Positions 52,033-64,000 of a stretch of 64,000 nt of DNA are shown here, piece by piece. Below the pieces are notes generated by a model. That model was given only the letters and a program-made list of their open reading frames with translations, had not been told where the DNA came from and did no database searches. Source of the stretch: CAVUAN01 sp963739435 (GTDB lineage Bacteria > Acidobacteriota > Thermoanaerobaculia > UBA5066 > Gp7-AA6); assembly GCA_963739435.1 (NCBI GenBank), contig CAVUAN010000006.1, forward strand, positions 372,001 through 436,000, given 5' to 3'. Every line of letters starts with the position of its first letter. Within the stretch, counting starts at the first letter, position 1. Position numbers and translations under genes: made by a program.

Positions 52033-52917
52033 TCACCAGCCTCTGGTCTGAAGCTGCGCCTCCTCGGGCAGGCTCGCCGCCTCGATGCCTTTCATGCCGG
52101 AGCCCAGGGACTCTTCGGCGGCGACCAAAGCCTCCGCGTCCCTCCAGTGAGTTGTCGCCTGAACGATTGCCAGCGCGCGCTTTTCCGGGTCGTCCGACTT
52201 GAAAATGCCGGAGCCGACGAAGACGGCCTCGGCGCCCAGGTGCATGCACAGCGCCGCGTCGGCGGGGGTCGCGATGCCGCCGGCGGCGAAGTTGGGCACC
52301 GGAAGCTTGCCCTTCTCGGCCACCGCGGCCACGAGCTCGAACGGGGCCTGCAGCCTTTTGGCCTCGTGCATGAGCTCGTCTTTGGACATCAGCGTGAGAT
52401 TTCTCATCTCGCGCCCGATTTGCCGCAGGTGCTTGACGGCATGAACGACGTCGCCCGTGCCGGCCTCCCCCTTCGTCCGGATCATTGCCGCCCCCTCGCC
52501 GATGCGGCGCAGCGCCTCGCCCAGGTTACGGCAGCCGCAAACGAAGGGCACGGTGAAATCGCGCTTCCAGACGTGGTTCTCTTCGTCGGCCGGGGTCAGC
52601 ACCTCGGACTCGTCGATGAAGTCGACCTTCAGCGCCTCGAGCACCCGCGCCTCGGCGATGTGGCCGATGCGGCACTTGGCCATGACGGGAATCGAGACGG
52701 CCCTCTGGATTTCCCGGATCTTCGAGACCGGCGACATGCGCGCGACTCCCCCGTCGCGCCGGATGTCCGCCGGCACGCGCTCCAGGGCCATCACCGCGGC
52801 CGCGCCCGCCTGCTCGGCGATCTTCGCCTGCTCGGCCGAGACGACGTCCATGATCACGCCGCCCTTGAGCATTTCGGCAAGACCTACCTTGACTCGGAAA
52901 GTGTCGTTGTCGCTCAT
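52033..52917 (-). CDS. pdxS: PdxS, PLP synthase subunit
   Basis: Forms pyridoxal 5'-phosphate from ribose 5-phosphate, glyceraldehyde 3-phosphate and ammonia. 294 residues. The Schiff-base lysine is K81 in VMAKCRIGH, the second in EAGTGDVVHAVKHLR; AAGGIATPADAALCM and VGSGIFKSDDPEKRA form the phosphate sites. It is flanked on both sides by AT-rich family D repeats and lies between pdxR and pdxT. Confidence 0.97.
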   Translation of the reverse strand: MSDNDTFRVKVGLAEMLKGGVIMDVVSAEQAKIAEQAGAAAVMALERVPADIRRDGGVARMSPVSKIREIQRAVSIPVMAKCRIGHIAEARVLEALKVDFIDESEVLTPADEENHVWKRDFTVPFVCGCRNLGEALRRIGEGAAMIRTKGEAGTGDVVHAVKHLRQIGREMRNLTLMSKDELMHEAKRLQAPFELVAAVAEKGKLPVPNFAAGGIATPADAALCMHLGAEAVFVGSGIFKSDDPEKRALAIVQATTHWRDAEALVAAEESLGSGMKGIEAASLPEEAQLQTRGW

Positions 52918-52929
52918 CGTGTCCCCTTC

Positions 52930-52992
52930 TCAAAAAGATTGATCCATTGATTCATTGATTCAATCTTCCAATCTCCAAATGATTCAATTCTT
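52930..52992. repeat. AT-rich short repeat (ATTGATTC type), family D
   Basis: GATTGATCCATTGATTCATT then GATTCAATCTTCCAATCTCC fill the pdxR-pdxS gap. Similar to 51951-52025. Confidence 0.78.
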
Positions 52993-54441
52993 CTAGACCA
53001 CCGGTCCCGAAAGTGCCGCGGATGTGGTGCCGACTGCCCGCACCGCCTCTGCGAGCAACGCGATGCCCCGATCGATCTGACGCTTCTCGACCCGCGAGAC
53101 GGAAAGCCGCAGGTTTGGCCGGTCTTCACCCAATGGATCGAAGTCCGCTCCCGGCGCGACACCCACGCCCGAAAGCGCCGCGCGCTCGGCGACGCGCCGG
53201 CCGGAAACGCCCTGCGGCAGATGCAGCCAGAAGAGCGCGTTTCCCGTCTGGCCGCCCCACCAGTGGACCTCCGGCAGGTGTTTCCGCAAAGCCCTCTCGG
53301 CCGTCATCCGCCGCGTCTCGACCTCGAGGGAACGGCTTTGACGCGCCTTGCGATCCGCTCCCTCGCGCAGGAATTGCGCCACGGCCGCCTGGAGCGGCAG
53401 CGGCGTCTGAAAGTCTGCGGTCTTCTTGACGCGGGCCAGGCGGTCGATGACAGCGGCTTGACCCGCCAGCCAGCCGATACGGAATCCCGGCACGAGGTCT
53501 TTGGAGAGTGTGCCGAGCCAGATCGAGCGCTCCGAGTCGAGCGCGGCGAGCGGGGTTAAGCCCGACTCCGGCTCTTCGTAACCGTCCTCGACAACCAGGG
53601 CTCCCGCGGCCCGCGCGGCATCCAGCAGCTCCAGCCTCCGCCCCGCGCTGGCCGTGACACCCGTCGGGTTCTGCCGCTCGGGCATTGTGTAGACGAGCTT
53701 GACCCGGCGGCCGGAAAGCGTGGCAACGTCGGGCCCGTCTTCCCGCATGGGAAGGGGCACGATCTCCACCCCCGCAAAACGCGCGAGCGCAACGGCCCCC
53801 GAGTAGGTCGGCGATTCCATGGCCACGGCATCGCCCGGATCCGTGAATGTCCGGAAGAGCAGATCCAGGCCCTGCTGCGCACCGCTCGTCACGAGGATTT
53901 CTTCGGGCGAGCGCTGGACACCGTGTGTTGCGAGGCGGCGGGCAATCTCCTGGCGCAGCTCCTGGAGGCCGAGCGGGGGAGCGTACTGCCAGAGGTCCCG
54001 CCGCTCGCCCCACGCGCTCGACAGCGTGCGTTTGAAGTCCTCCAGAGGAAAGAAGCGCTCGTCCGGCGTCAGGCGCGAGAAGTCGGCGACTGTCAAAACC
54101 GCGGCAGGGGAGTCGGCCTCGCTGATCAAGCCGCGGGCGCGCAGAGACAGCAGCCGGTCAGCGTCGAAGGCCGGCGTCTCCAAGACACCGCGCACGACCG
54201 TGCCGCTTCCGACCCGGCTGTCCACGTGTCCGCTCTCCTGGAGCTTCCGGTAGGCGGCCTGAACGGTCCCTCGATTGATTGCGAGAGCCGCTGAGAGCTC
54301 GCGTGTGGTCGGCAATCGGTCGCCCGCCGCCAGGAGGCCCGTTGCAATTCGAGCCTCGACCGCGGCGGCGAGCTGCTCTGCCAGCGGCTCGCGAGAGGCG
54401 CGATCCAAAACGACGGCTGACCAATCCAATTGGCCCGACAC
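52993..54441 (-). CDS. pdxR: MocR/PdxR-type regulator (GntR helix-turn-helix plus aminotransferase fold)
   Basis: 482 residues. An N-terminal winged helix (GDRLPTTRELSAALAINRGTVQAAYRKL, about 42-69) is fused to a fold-type I aminotransferase domain with ILVTSGAQQGLDLL, the PLP-lysine region LGTLSKDLVPGFRIGW and the C-terminal Arg. MocR proteins sense PLP and control pdxST; the assignment is supported by the adjacent pdxS and pdxT on the same strand. The GTG at 54441 is immediately downstream of a strong promoter, so the mRNA would be leaderless. Confidence 0.9.
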   Translation of the reverse strand: MSGQLDWSAVVLDRASREPLAEQLAAAVEARIATGLLAAGDRLPTTRELSAALAINRGTVQAAYRKLQESGHVDSRVGSGTVVRGVLETPAFDADRLLSLRARGLISEADSPAAVLTVADFSRLTPDERFFPLEDFKRTLSSAWGERRDLWQYAPPLGLQELRQEIARRLATHGVQRSPEEILVTSGAQQGLDLLFRTFTDPGDAVAMESPTYSGAVALARFAGVEIVPLPMREDGPDVATLSGRRVKLVYTMPERQNPTGVTASAGRRLELLDAARAAGALVVEDGYEEPESGLTPLAALDSERSIWLGTLSKDLVPGFRIGWLAGQAAVIDRLARVKKTADFQTPLPLQAAVAQFLREGADRKARQSRSLEVETRRMTAERALRKHLPEVHWWGGQTGNALFWLHLPQGVSGRRVAERAALSGVGVAPGADFDPLGEDRPNLRLSVSRVEKRQIDRGIALLAEAVRAVGTTSAALSGPVV

Positions 54442-54476
54442 TAAGCCAATTGTATTGCCAAATCCCGACCTGTCAA
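54427..54476 (-). promoter_or_regulatory. Promoter and likely operator of pdxR
   Basis: TTGACA (54471-54476) and TACAAT (54449-54454) with 16 bases between. The predicted start point is at or next to the GTG at 54441. CAATTGG elements occur twice on the minus strand (CAATTGGCTTAG and CCAATTGGATTGG), overlapping the -10 box and the first codons, which suggests autoregulation. Confidence 0.75.
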
Positions 54477-54563
54477 GCCCCGAGGCCGCCTCGCGGACGA
54501 TCTCCCGGAATCATAGTAAGTAACTGTGAATATAGGACTTATTTGCCTCGAGTGGGTCTGAAG

Positions 54564-54830
54564 CTATGCCCCGTGCTTGCGGAGCTCCTCTTCGAGACTG
54601 CGCGTGAACAGGAACTCCTGGTCTCTGGCCGAGACGTTCCTGCGTTTGGCCATTTGGGCCACGACCTTCTCCTCGAGCGCCTCGAGCTCCTTGTAGCTCT
54701 CGGTCAAGACGCGCACGATCGCCCGTCGCACCGTCTCGTCGTCGGCGCGCTGCGACAGGTTTCGGTTGTCCTTCAATTTCTTGCCGAGCACGCGGGCCAG
54801 ATACAAAACCCGGTCGGCCGAGGCCTTCAC
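54564..54830 (-). CDS. DUF507 family protein
   Basis: 88 residues from a GTG at 54830 overlapping the transaldolase-like stop as GTGA. It is all-helical: VLYLARVLGKKL, the ETVRRAIVRVLTESYKELEAL helix and the C-terminal ELRKHG. The pattern matches the DUF507 family (short proteins of unknown function). In the raw sequence it appears fused to the previous gene because of a frameshift; the overlap shows it is separate. Confidence 0.75.
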   Translation of the reverse strand: MKASADRVLYLARVLGKKLKDNRNLSQRADDETVRRAIVRVLTESYKELEALEEKVVAQMAKRRNVSARDQEFLFTRSLEEELRKHGA

Positions 54831-55451
54831 TGTGTCTTCCTCGCCGACAACTCTTCGGAGAGCGGGTGCCTGAAGAGCTGCTCGAAGACAGAGGGCGGAA
54901 CGGCGGCGACATCCGCTCCCATCAGCGCGGCGTCGAGCACGTGGACGGCGTTGGTCAGAGGCGGTCACCAGGATCTGCGTCTGGAAACCGTAGTTGTCGT
55001 AGATGCGAATGACTTGCTCGACCAGGTCCATTCCGATCGAGCCGACGGCGTCCAGCGCCCCGACGGCCGGAGCGACGTAGGCGACATTGGCCTTGGCGGC
55101 GATCAGGGCCTGGGCGGCCGAGTGGCAGCCCGAGGCGCAGACGGCAATCTGGTCCTCGGCGAGCAGCCGCGCCACGCGCAGGCCTTCGGGATGGAGGGGG
55201 AGCTGGACGACGACGTCCTTGCCGAGCTTGGCGAGCTCCCGGGCCTCCTTGTACATGCCCTTGGCTTCGGCCAACGCCAGCTCGACGCACACGGGACCGT
55301 CGGTCAACCCCGCGAGCTCGCGCAGGACGCGGCGGGTATCGCCTCCGGCGGCTTCCGCCGCCGCTGTCGTGAGCCAGACTCCATCGAGCAAGCCCCAGTC
55401 GCGGACCTTCTTGGCTTCCTCCGGGCTCGCGCTGTCCAGGAAAAGACGCAT
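54827..55451 (-). CDS. Transaldolase/fructose-6-phosphate aldolase-like protein lacking the usual lysine (one apparent frameshift)
   Basis: 207 residues after removing one base near 54959; a (beta/alpha)8 protein like FSA. The N terminus MRLFLDSASPEEAKK and the phosphate region YVAPAVGALDAVGSIG are typical. However, the strand that carries the Schiff-base lysine (VVKIP in active enzymes) reads VVVQLPLHPEG, with Gln in its place. It may be inactive as an aldolase or use another mechanism. The C terminus after the shift (LTNAVHVLDAALMGADVAAV) is conserved. It lies upstream of DUF507 and after gyrA. Confidence 0.82.
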
Positions 55452-55485
55452 AGGGGCGGGGAGTATATCCCCCGAGTCACGAGGT

Positions 55486-55513
55486 CAGATCCTAGGGCCT
55501 CGCTCGGGATGAC
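55486..55513. repeat. Family B repeat, partial copy
   Basis: CAGATCCTAGGGCC then TCGCTCGGGATGACT, half of the element, between gyrA and the transaldolase-like gene. Confidence 0.55.
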
Positions 55514-55524
55514 TGCGGGTCGGC

Positions 55525-58205
<2,681 letters not shown>

Positions 58206-58225
58206 ACTTGATCTCGCCGGCCTGC

Positions 58226-58312
58226 TGTCATTTCGAGGGCCGAAGGCCCGAGGAATCTACTCCGGCCGCTCCAGTTTCGAGGGGCAGATCCCTCGCTCCG
58301 CTCGGGATGACA
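58226..58312. repeat. Dispersed repeat, family B (paired copy) between gyrB and gyrA
   Basis: TGTCATTTCGAGGGCCGAAG...GAGGAATCTAC and the inverted GATCCCTCGCTCCGCTCGGG...ATGACA. It lies in the gap between the gyrB stop and gyrA start. Confidence 0.85.
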
Positions 58313-58321
58313 GGACACCGT

Positions 58322-60745
<2,424 letters not shown>

Positions 60746-60758
60746 GTGTTCCTGGGTC

Positions 60759-61873
60759 CTAGTCGTTGACGGCGCGCCGCGCGACGTGCGCGACGGCGCC
60801 TCCCTGGCGCATTTCGAAAACGGCGTCTGCCCGGCGTTTCCAGCGAGCGGGGTCCGAGGCGGTTGTCAGGATCACGGCGGCGCCCTCGGGCAGCAGGGCA
60901 AAGAACGCGTCGGCCCCGGCTGGCGAAAGTCCCATGTCGAAATCGTCGGCGCCAAAAAGCGGCGGCTCGCCCGAGGCCTTTGCCACGGCGTGCCACTCGG
61001 CCAGGCGGACGAGCGCCGCGACGCGGTGCACTTCGCCCGAGGAGGCCGTCTCGGCAAGCGGCTTGCCCCCGCGGGCCCACAGGAGGTCGTCGCGGTGCGG
61101 CCCGGCCATCGAGTGGCCGCGCCGGCGTTCGTAAGGCAGCAGCCTCTCCAGGGCCGCGCGCAGGCCCTCTGCAGACCCGTCGTCGGCGCCCGTGCTGTAG
61201 ACCGCCGTGATCGCCCCGTAGGCGGGTCCGTGATCTCTGGCCAGGGGCGCAAAGAACGCGAGCCACTCGGCAAGAGCCCGCCGCCGGTCGAGGCGAACCG
61301 CCGTTCCGGCCAGCGCGAGCTCCTCGGTCCAGGCCTCGAGCTCGCCCGAGGCGCGGCTCGCCCTGCCGGTCGCGGCAGCGCGCCAGAAGGGCGTTGCGGG
61401 ACTTGACCGCCCTTTCGTAACGCGCCAGGTCGTCGCCGGCCGAGGGGAAGAGCCCGAGCACGAGCCGGTCCAGAAAGCGTCGGCGGACCGGAGGGCCGCC
61501 TTCGACCAGCTCCCGGTGCTCCGGCGCGAGGAACACGGCCGGCAGCAGCGCCGACGCTTCCCGGAACGTAGCGGCCTTCTCGCCGCGCAGAAAGCGGCGC
61601 CCGACCGACCGCGACCAGGATAGCGACAGCCTCTCCGAATCGAACCCGCGGCGCAGCACGCCCGAAACGGCGAAGCTCTGGCCGTCAGGCGGCCATCTCG
61701 GAAGGCGCGGCCCCGCGGAAGGACCGCTGCCCCGAGAGCACGGCGATCGCCTCGAGGAGGTTCGTCTTCCCCTGCGCGTTGTCTCCCGCGACGAGCGTCA
61801 CGCCGGCGACGACGGCGACAGCGTCCGGGGAGAGGTTGCGAAAACTGACGGGAGTGATCTCTGCGAGGCGCAA
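60759..61873 (-). CDS. recF: RecF recombination mediator (two apparent frameshifts)
   Basis: Helps load RecA at gapped DNA and contacts RecR. 370 residues after removing single bases near 61383 and 61690. Walker A GDNAQGKTNLLE; the middle has FLAPEHRELVEGGPPVRRRFLD; the signature/end has GHSMAGPHRDDLLW. TTG start at 61873 preceded by AAGGA. Its place between dnaN and gyrB supports the assignment. Confidence 0.9.
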
Positions 61874-61880
61874 GGGTTCC

Positions 61881-62994
61881 TTACAACCGCATCGGCATCA
61901 CGACGTAGACGTAGCGCGACGCGCCCTCGATGCCGCCCTCGGGCGAGCACAGGCACTGCGTGTTTTCGTCCTTCAGTTCCAGTCGGATCTTCTCGGTCTC
62001 GGCTTCGTCCAGGAAATCGAGCAGGTATTGCGCGTTCAAGCCGAGCGCGAGCGGCTCGGCGTCAAACGCGATGTCGAGCGTCTCGGTTCCTTCACCGAGC
62101 TCCTGCGACGCCGAGGTGACCGTCAGCGAGTTCTTCTCGAAGGACAACTTGACGCCGCGCGCCCGCTCCGGCGCAAACAGCGAGACGCGGCGGATGGCGC
62201 TTTGAACGGCCGTGCGCGAGGCCAGGGCCACCCGGTCGTTGCCCTTCGAGAGGATCTTTTCGTAGTCCGGGAAGTTGACGTCCAGCAGGCGCGCAATCAG
62301 CTGGCGGCTGCCGATCGTGAAAAGCAGGTGGTTTTCCGAGTGGCGGATCGAGAGCGTCGCGCCCTCGCCGCCGTCCATCTTCAGGATCTCGCCCAGGGCT
62401 TTTTTCGGAATGAGGACGTTGGGCAGTTTCGCCTTTTTCTCCGGTTTCGGGAAATTCACGAGGGCCAGGCGGTGGCCGTCGGTGGCCACGAGCTCGAACT
62501 CGCCGTCTTTGTCCTTGAGGAGGGCCCCCATCAACTGGAAGCGCGTCTCCTCGGCCGAAACGGCGTATAAAACCTTACGGGTCAAACGTTTCCATAGACT
62601 CCAGGGGAAAGGTCACCTCTCCCTTTCCTTCGACCTTGGGAACCGTCGGAAAGTCCTCGGCCGCCTGGGCCACGAGCCGGAAGTGGGATCGCTCGCAGGA
62701 GACGGCCAGGTAGTTGTTGTCCATCAGCTTCAAGGACACGTCCGCCTCGGGCAGGTTGCGGATCAAGTCGAAGAGTTTGCGCGCCGGCACGGTCACGGCT
62801 CCTGGCCGGGTAACCGACGCCTTCGCCTGCGAAAGCAGCGTCAGGTCGAGATCCGTCGAGGTCAGGTTCAGGTGACCGTCGGAGGCCTTGAGGAGGATGT
62901 TCGAGAGGATCGGGATCGTGTTTTTCCGCTCGACGACTCCTTGCATGAGCGTGAGCTCATTCAAGAAATCACCCCGCTTGAGCGTCAATTCCAT
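61881..62994 (-). CDS. dnaN: DNA polymerase III sliding clamp (one apparent frameshift)
   Basis: The beta clamp. 370 residues when the extra base near 62583 is removed, joining LESMETF to TRKVLYAVSAEETRF. Domain 1 begins MELTLKRGDFLNELTLMQGVVERKNTIPILSNILL; domain 3 ends ASRYVYVVMPMRL, with the usual MPMR C terminus. All three repeats of the clamp fold are recognisable. It is essential, so the break is almost certainly not natural. Confidence 0.94.
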
Positions 62995-63222
62995 GGGAGC
63001 TCGGCACCTCTATGAAGGAGAAAAAAGTCTATCACATTTAGTGGCATTCGTAGAGCTGTGGACGACGGGCCGATGTGCAGAAAAGGCCCGAAAAACGGGC
63101 TCGAAATACGCGTCGCGTCTGCGGATCGCTCGCGGCGCGCAGCGCTCGTGACCAGGCCGCGCGCAAAGCGGGATCCATGTGGAAAAACGGCCGGCGGAAA
63201 ACGGGGGCCAGGCAGCGACGCG
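62995..63222. other. dnaA-dnaN intergenic region with DnaA-box-like sites
   Basis: 228 bases without a gene. DnaA-box-like sequences: TGTGGAAAA (63178-63186, one mismatch to TGTGGATAA), TGTGGACGA (63057-63065) and TGTGCAGAA (63074-63082), all in the same orientation. A short A-rich stretch (GGAGAAAAAAGTCTATCACA) lies near dnaN, whose -10 (TAGACT on the minus strand) may be here. It could be part of the origin or an autoregulated dnaN promoter. Confidence 0.45.
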
Positions 63223-64000
63223 TCAGCGGTAGGGCTGCCCGAGGGCCTCGATGACCTTGCGGAAATCCGGGTCGTCCTCGGCCAGGCGCTCGATCTTTTC
63301 GACAGAGTGCATGACGGTCGAATGGTGCTTGTCGTTGAAGAGGCGCCCGATCTCGGGATACGAAAGGCTCGTCAGCTTCCGGCAGAGAAACATCGCGACC
63401 TGTCGGGGAAAGGCAATCGGCTTGGAGTTCGACTTGGCCTTCATGTCCGAGACCCGGAGGCCGTAATGAGCGGCGACAGCCTTGAGGATTTCGGCCGGCT
63501 GAACGCGCTTTTCTTCGGTTCCGACGATGTCTTTGAGGGTCTCCCGGGCGAGCTCGACCGACAGGGGCTTGCCCGTCAGCGACGAAAAAGCCAGGACCCG
63601 GTTCAAGCGCCCCTCGAGCTCGCGGACGTTGGAGCGGACGGTGCCGGCAATGAAGAGGGCCACGTCGTTGGGAACCTCCATCTTTTCGGCGGCGGCTTTC
63701 TTGCGGATGATGGCGACTTTCATCTCGAGATCGGGCGGTTGAATGTCGGCGATCAGGCCCCACTCGAATCGCGAGCGCAGGCGCTCCTCGAGCGTCGGGA
63801 TTTCCTTGGGCAGCGCGTCGGAGGTGACGACGATCTGTTTCTGCGCATCGTGGAGCGCGTTGAAAGTGTGGAAGAACTCCTCCTGTGTCGAGTCCTTGCC
63901 GGCGATGAACTGCACGTCGTCCATCAAGAGCACGTCGAGCTCGCGGTAGCGCCTCTTGAACTCGTGCATCTTCTCGAAACGCAGCGCGTTGATGAGCTCG
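63223..64000 (-). CDS. dnaA: Chromosomal replication initiator DnaA (partial, N terminus beyond window)
   Basis: The visible 258 residues cover the second half of the AAA+ domain and the DNA-binding domain. Walker B LLMDDVQFIAGK; sensor and arginine-finger region LRSRFEWGLIADIQPPD; domain IV with QVAMFLCRKLTSLSYPEIG and the DnaA-box recognition helix DKHHSTVMHSV. The frame is open to the window end, so the Walker A part is missing. Confidence 0.96.
   Translation of the reverse strand, partial: ELINALRFEKMHEFKRRYRELDVLLMDDVQFIAGKDSTQEEFFHTFNALHDAQKQIVVTSDALPKEIPTLEERLRSRFEWGLIADIQPPDLEMKVAIIRKKAAAEKMEVPNDVALFIAGTVRSNVRELEGRLNRVLAFSSLTGKPLSVELARETLKDIVGTEEKRVQPAEILKAVAAHYGLRVSDMKAKSNSKPIAFPRQVAMFLCRKLTSLSYPEIGRLFNDKHHSTVMHSVEKIERLAEDDPDFRKVIEALGQPYR

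Overview
The window is a compact, GC-rich bacterial chromosome segment with an outer membrane (TonB receptor, porin, TolB-propeller/beta-barrel protein, many lipoproteins). The gene content and a recurrent C-terminal extracellular domain (core 'VKVLDGR..NG.FWVFYG', in three proteins here) suggest Acidobacteriota, perhaps near Thermoanaerobaculia. That placement is an inference from memory of the families. The right end carries dnaA-dnaN-recF-gyrB-gyrA, the classic order next to a replication origin. No tRNA, rRNA, CRISPR array, insertion sequence or prophage was found.

Layout. 1-6.7 kb: end of an ABC exporter, a BI-1 membrane protein, a Cys-rich protein, a type-5 uracil-DNA glycosylase, a PEBP-family protein, then three secreted copper-site proteins, two of them PKD fusions. 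6.7-12.8 kb: tyrS, then a five-gene leftward operon (Fur regulator, ApbE flavin transferase, porin, FMN-binding protein, four-helix membrane protein), divergent from an FTR1 iron permease, with a Fur-box-like palindrome between them. 12.8-17 kb: a BNR-repeat secreted protein and a cobalamin-riboswitch-controlled btuB-pduO pair. 17-26 kb: larB with a bacterial deoxyhypusine-synthase-like gene, a DUF1573 protein, mpl and three large membrane proteins. 23.3-44.2 kb: a nearly unbroken leftward run from dprA and topA to a GT39-like protein, mostly with 4-bp start/stop overlaps. It keeps the order dprA-topA-trmFO-xerC-hslV-hslU, as in the Bacillus smf-topA-gid-codV-clpQ-clpY cluster, but with many genes inserted. 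44.3-49.3 kb: rightward TPR lipoprotein, secreted protein, a metallopeptidase/TolB/beta-barrel fusion and a cyclic-nucleotide phosphodiesterase-like protein. 49.4-54.5 kb: an acetyltransferase-like protein, an enoyl-CoA hydratase and the vitamin B6 genes pdxT, pdxS and a MocR/PdxR regulator. 54.5-64 kb: DUF507, a transaldolase-like gene, gyrA, gyrB, recF, dnaN and partial dnaA.

Two properties cut across the window. First, eleven genes, including the essential tyrS, gyrA and dnaN, are each broken by one to four apparent single-base insertions, mostly in short G/C runs. All 18 shifts have the same sign (+1) and every gene becomes full length when they are removed. This looks like a sequencing or assembly artefact, so these genes are annotated as whole. 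Second, several families of short dispersed repeats sit at gene ends and are sometimes translated into C-terminal tails (iron permease, TrmFO, GyrA).

The most promising biological stories are the Fur-linked flavin/iron locus (8-12.8 kb), the two CuA-like cupredoxins (3.8-5.5 kb), the LarB/deoxyhypusine-synthase-like pair, and the transaldolase homologue without its Schiff-base lysine.
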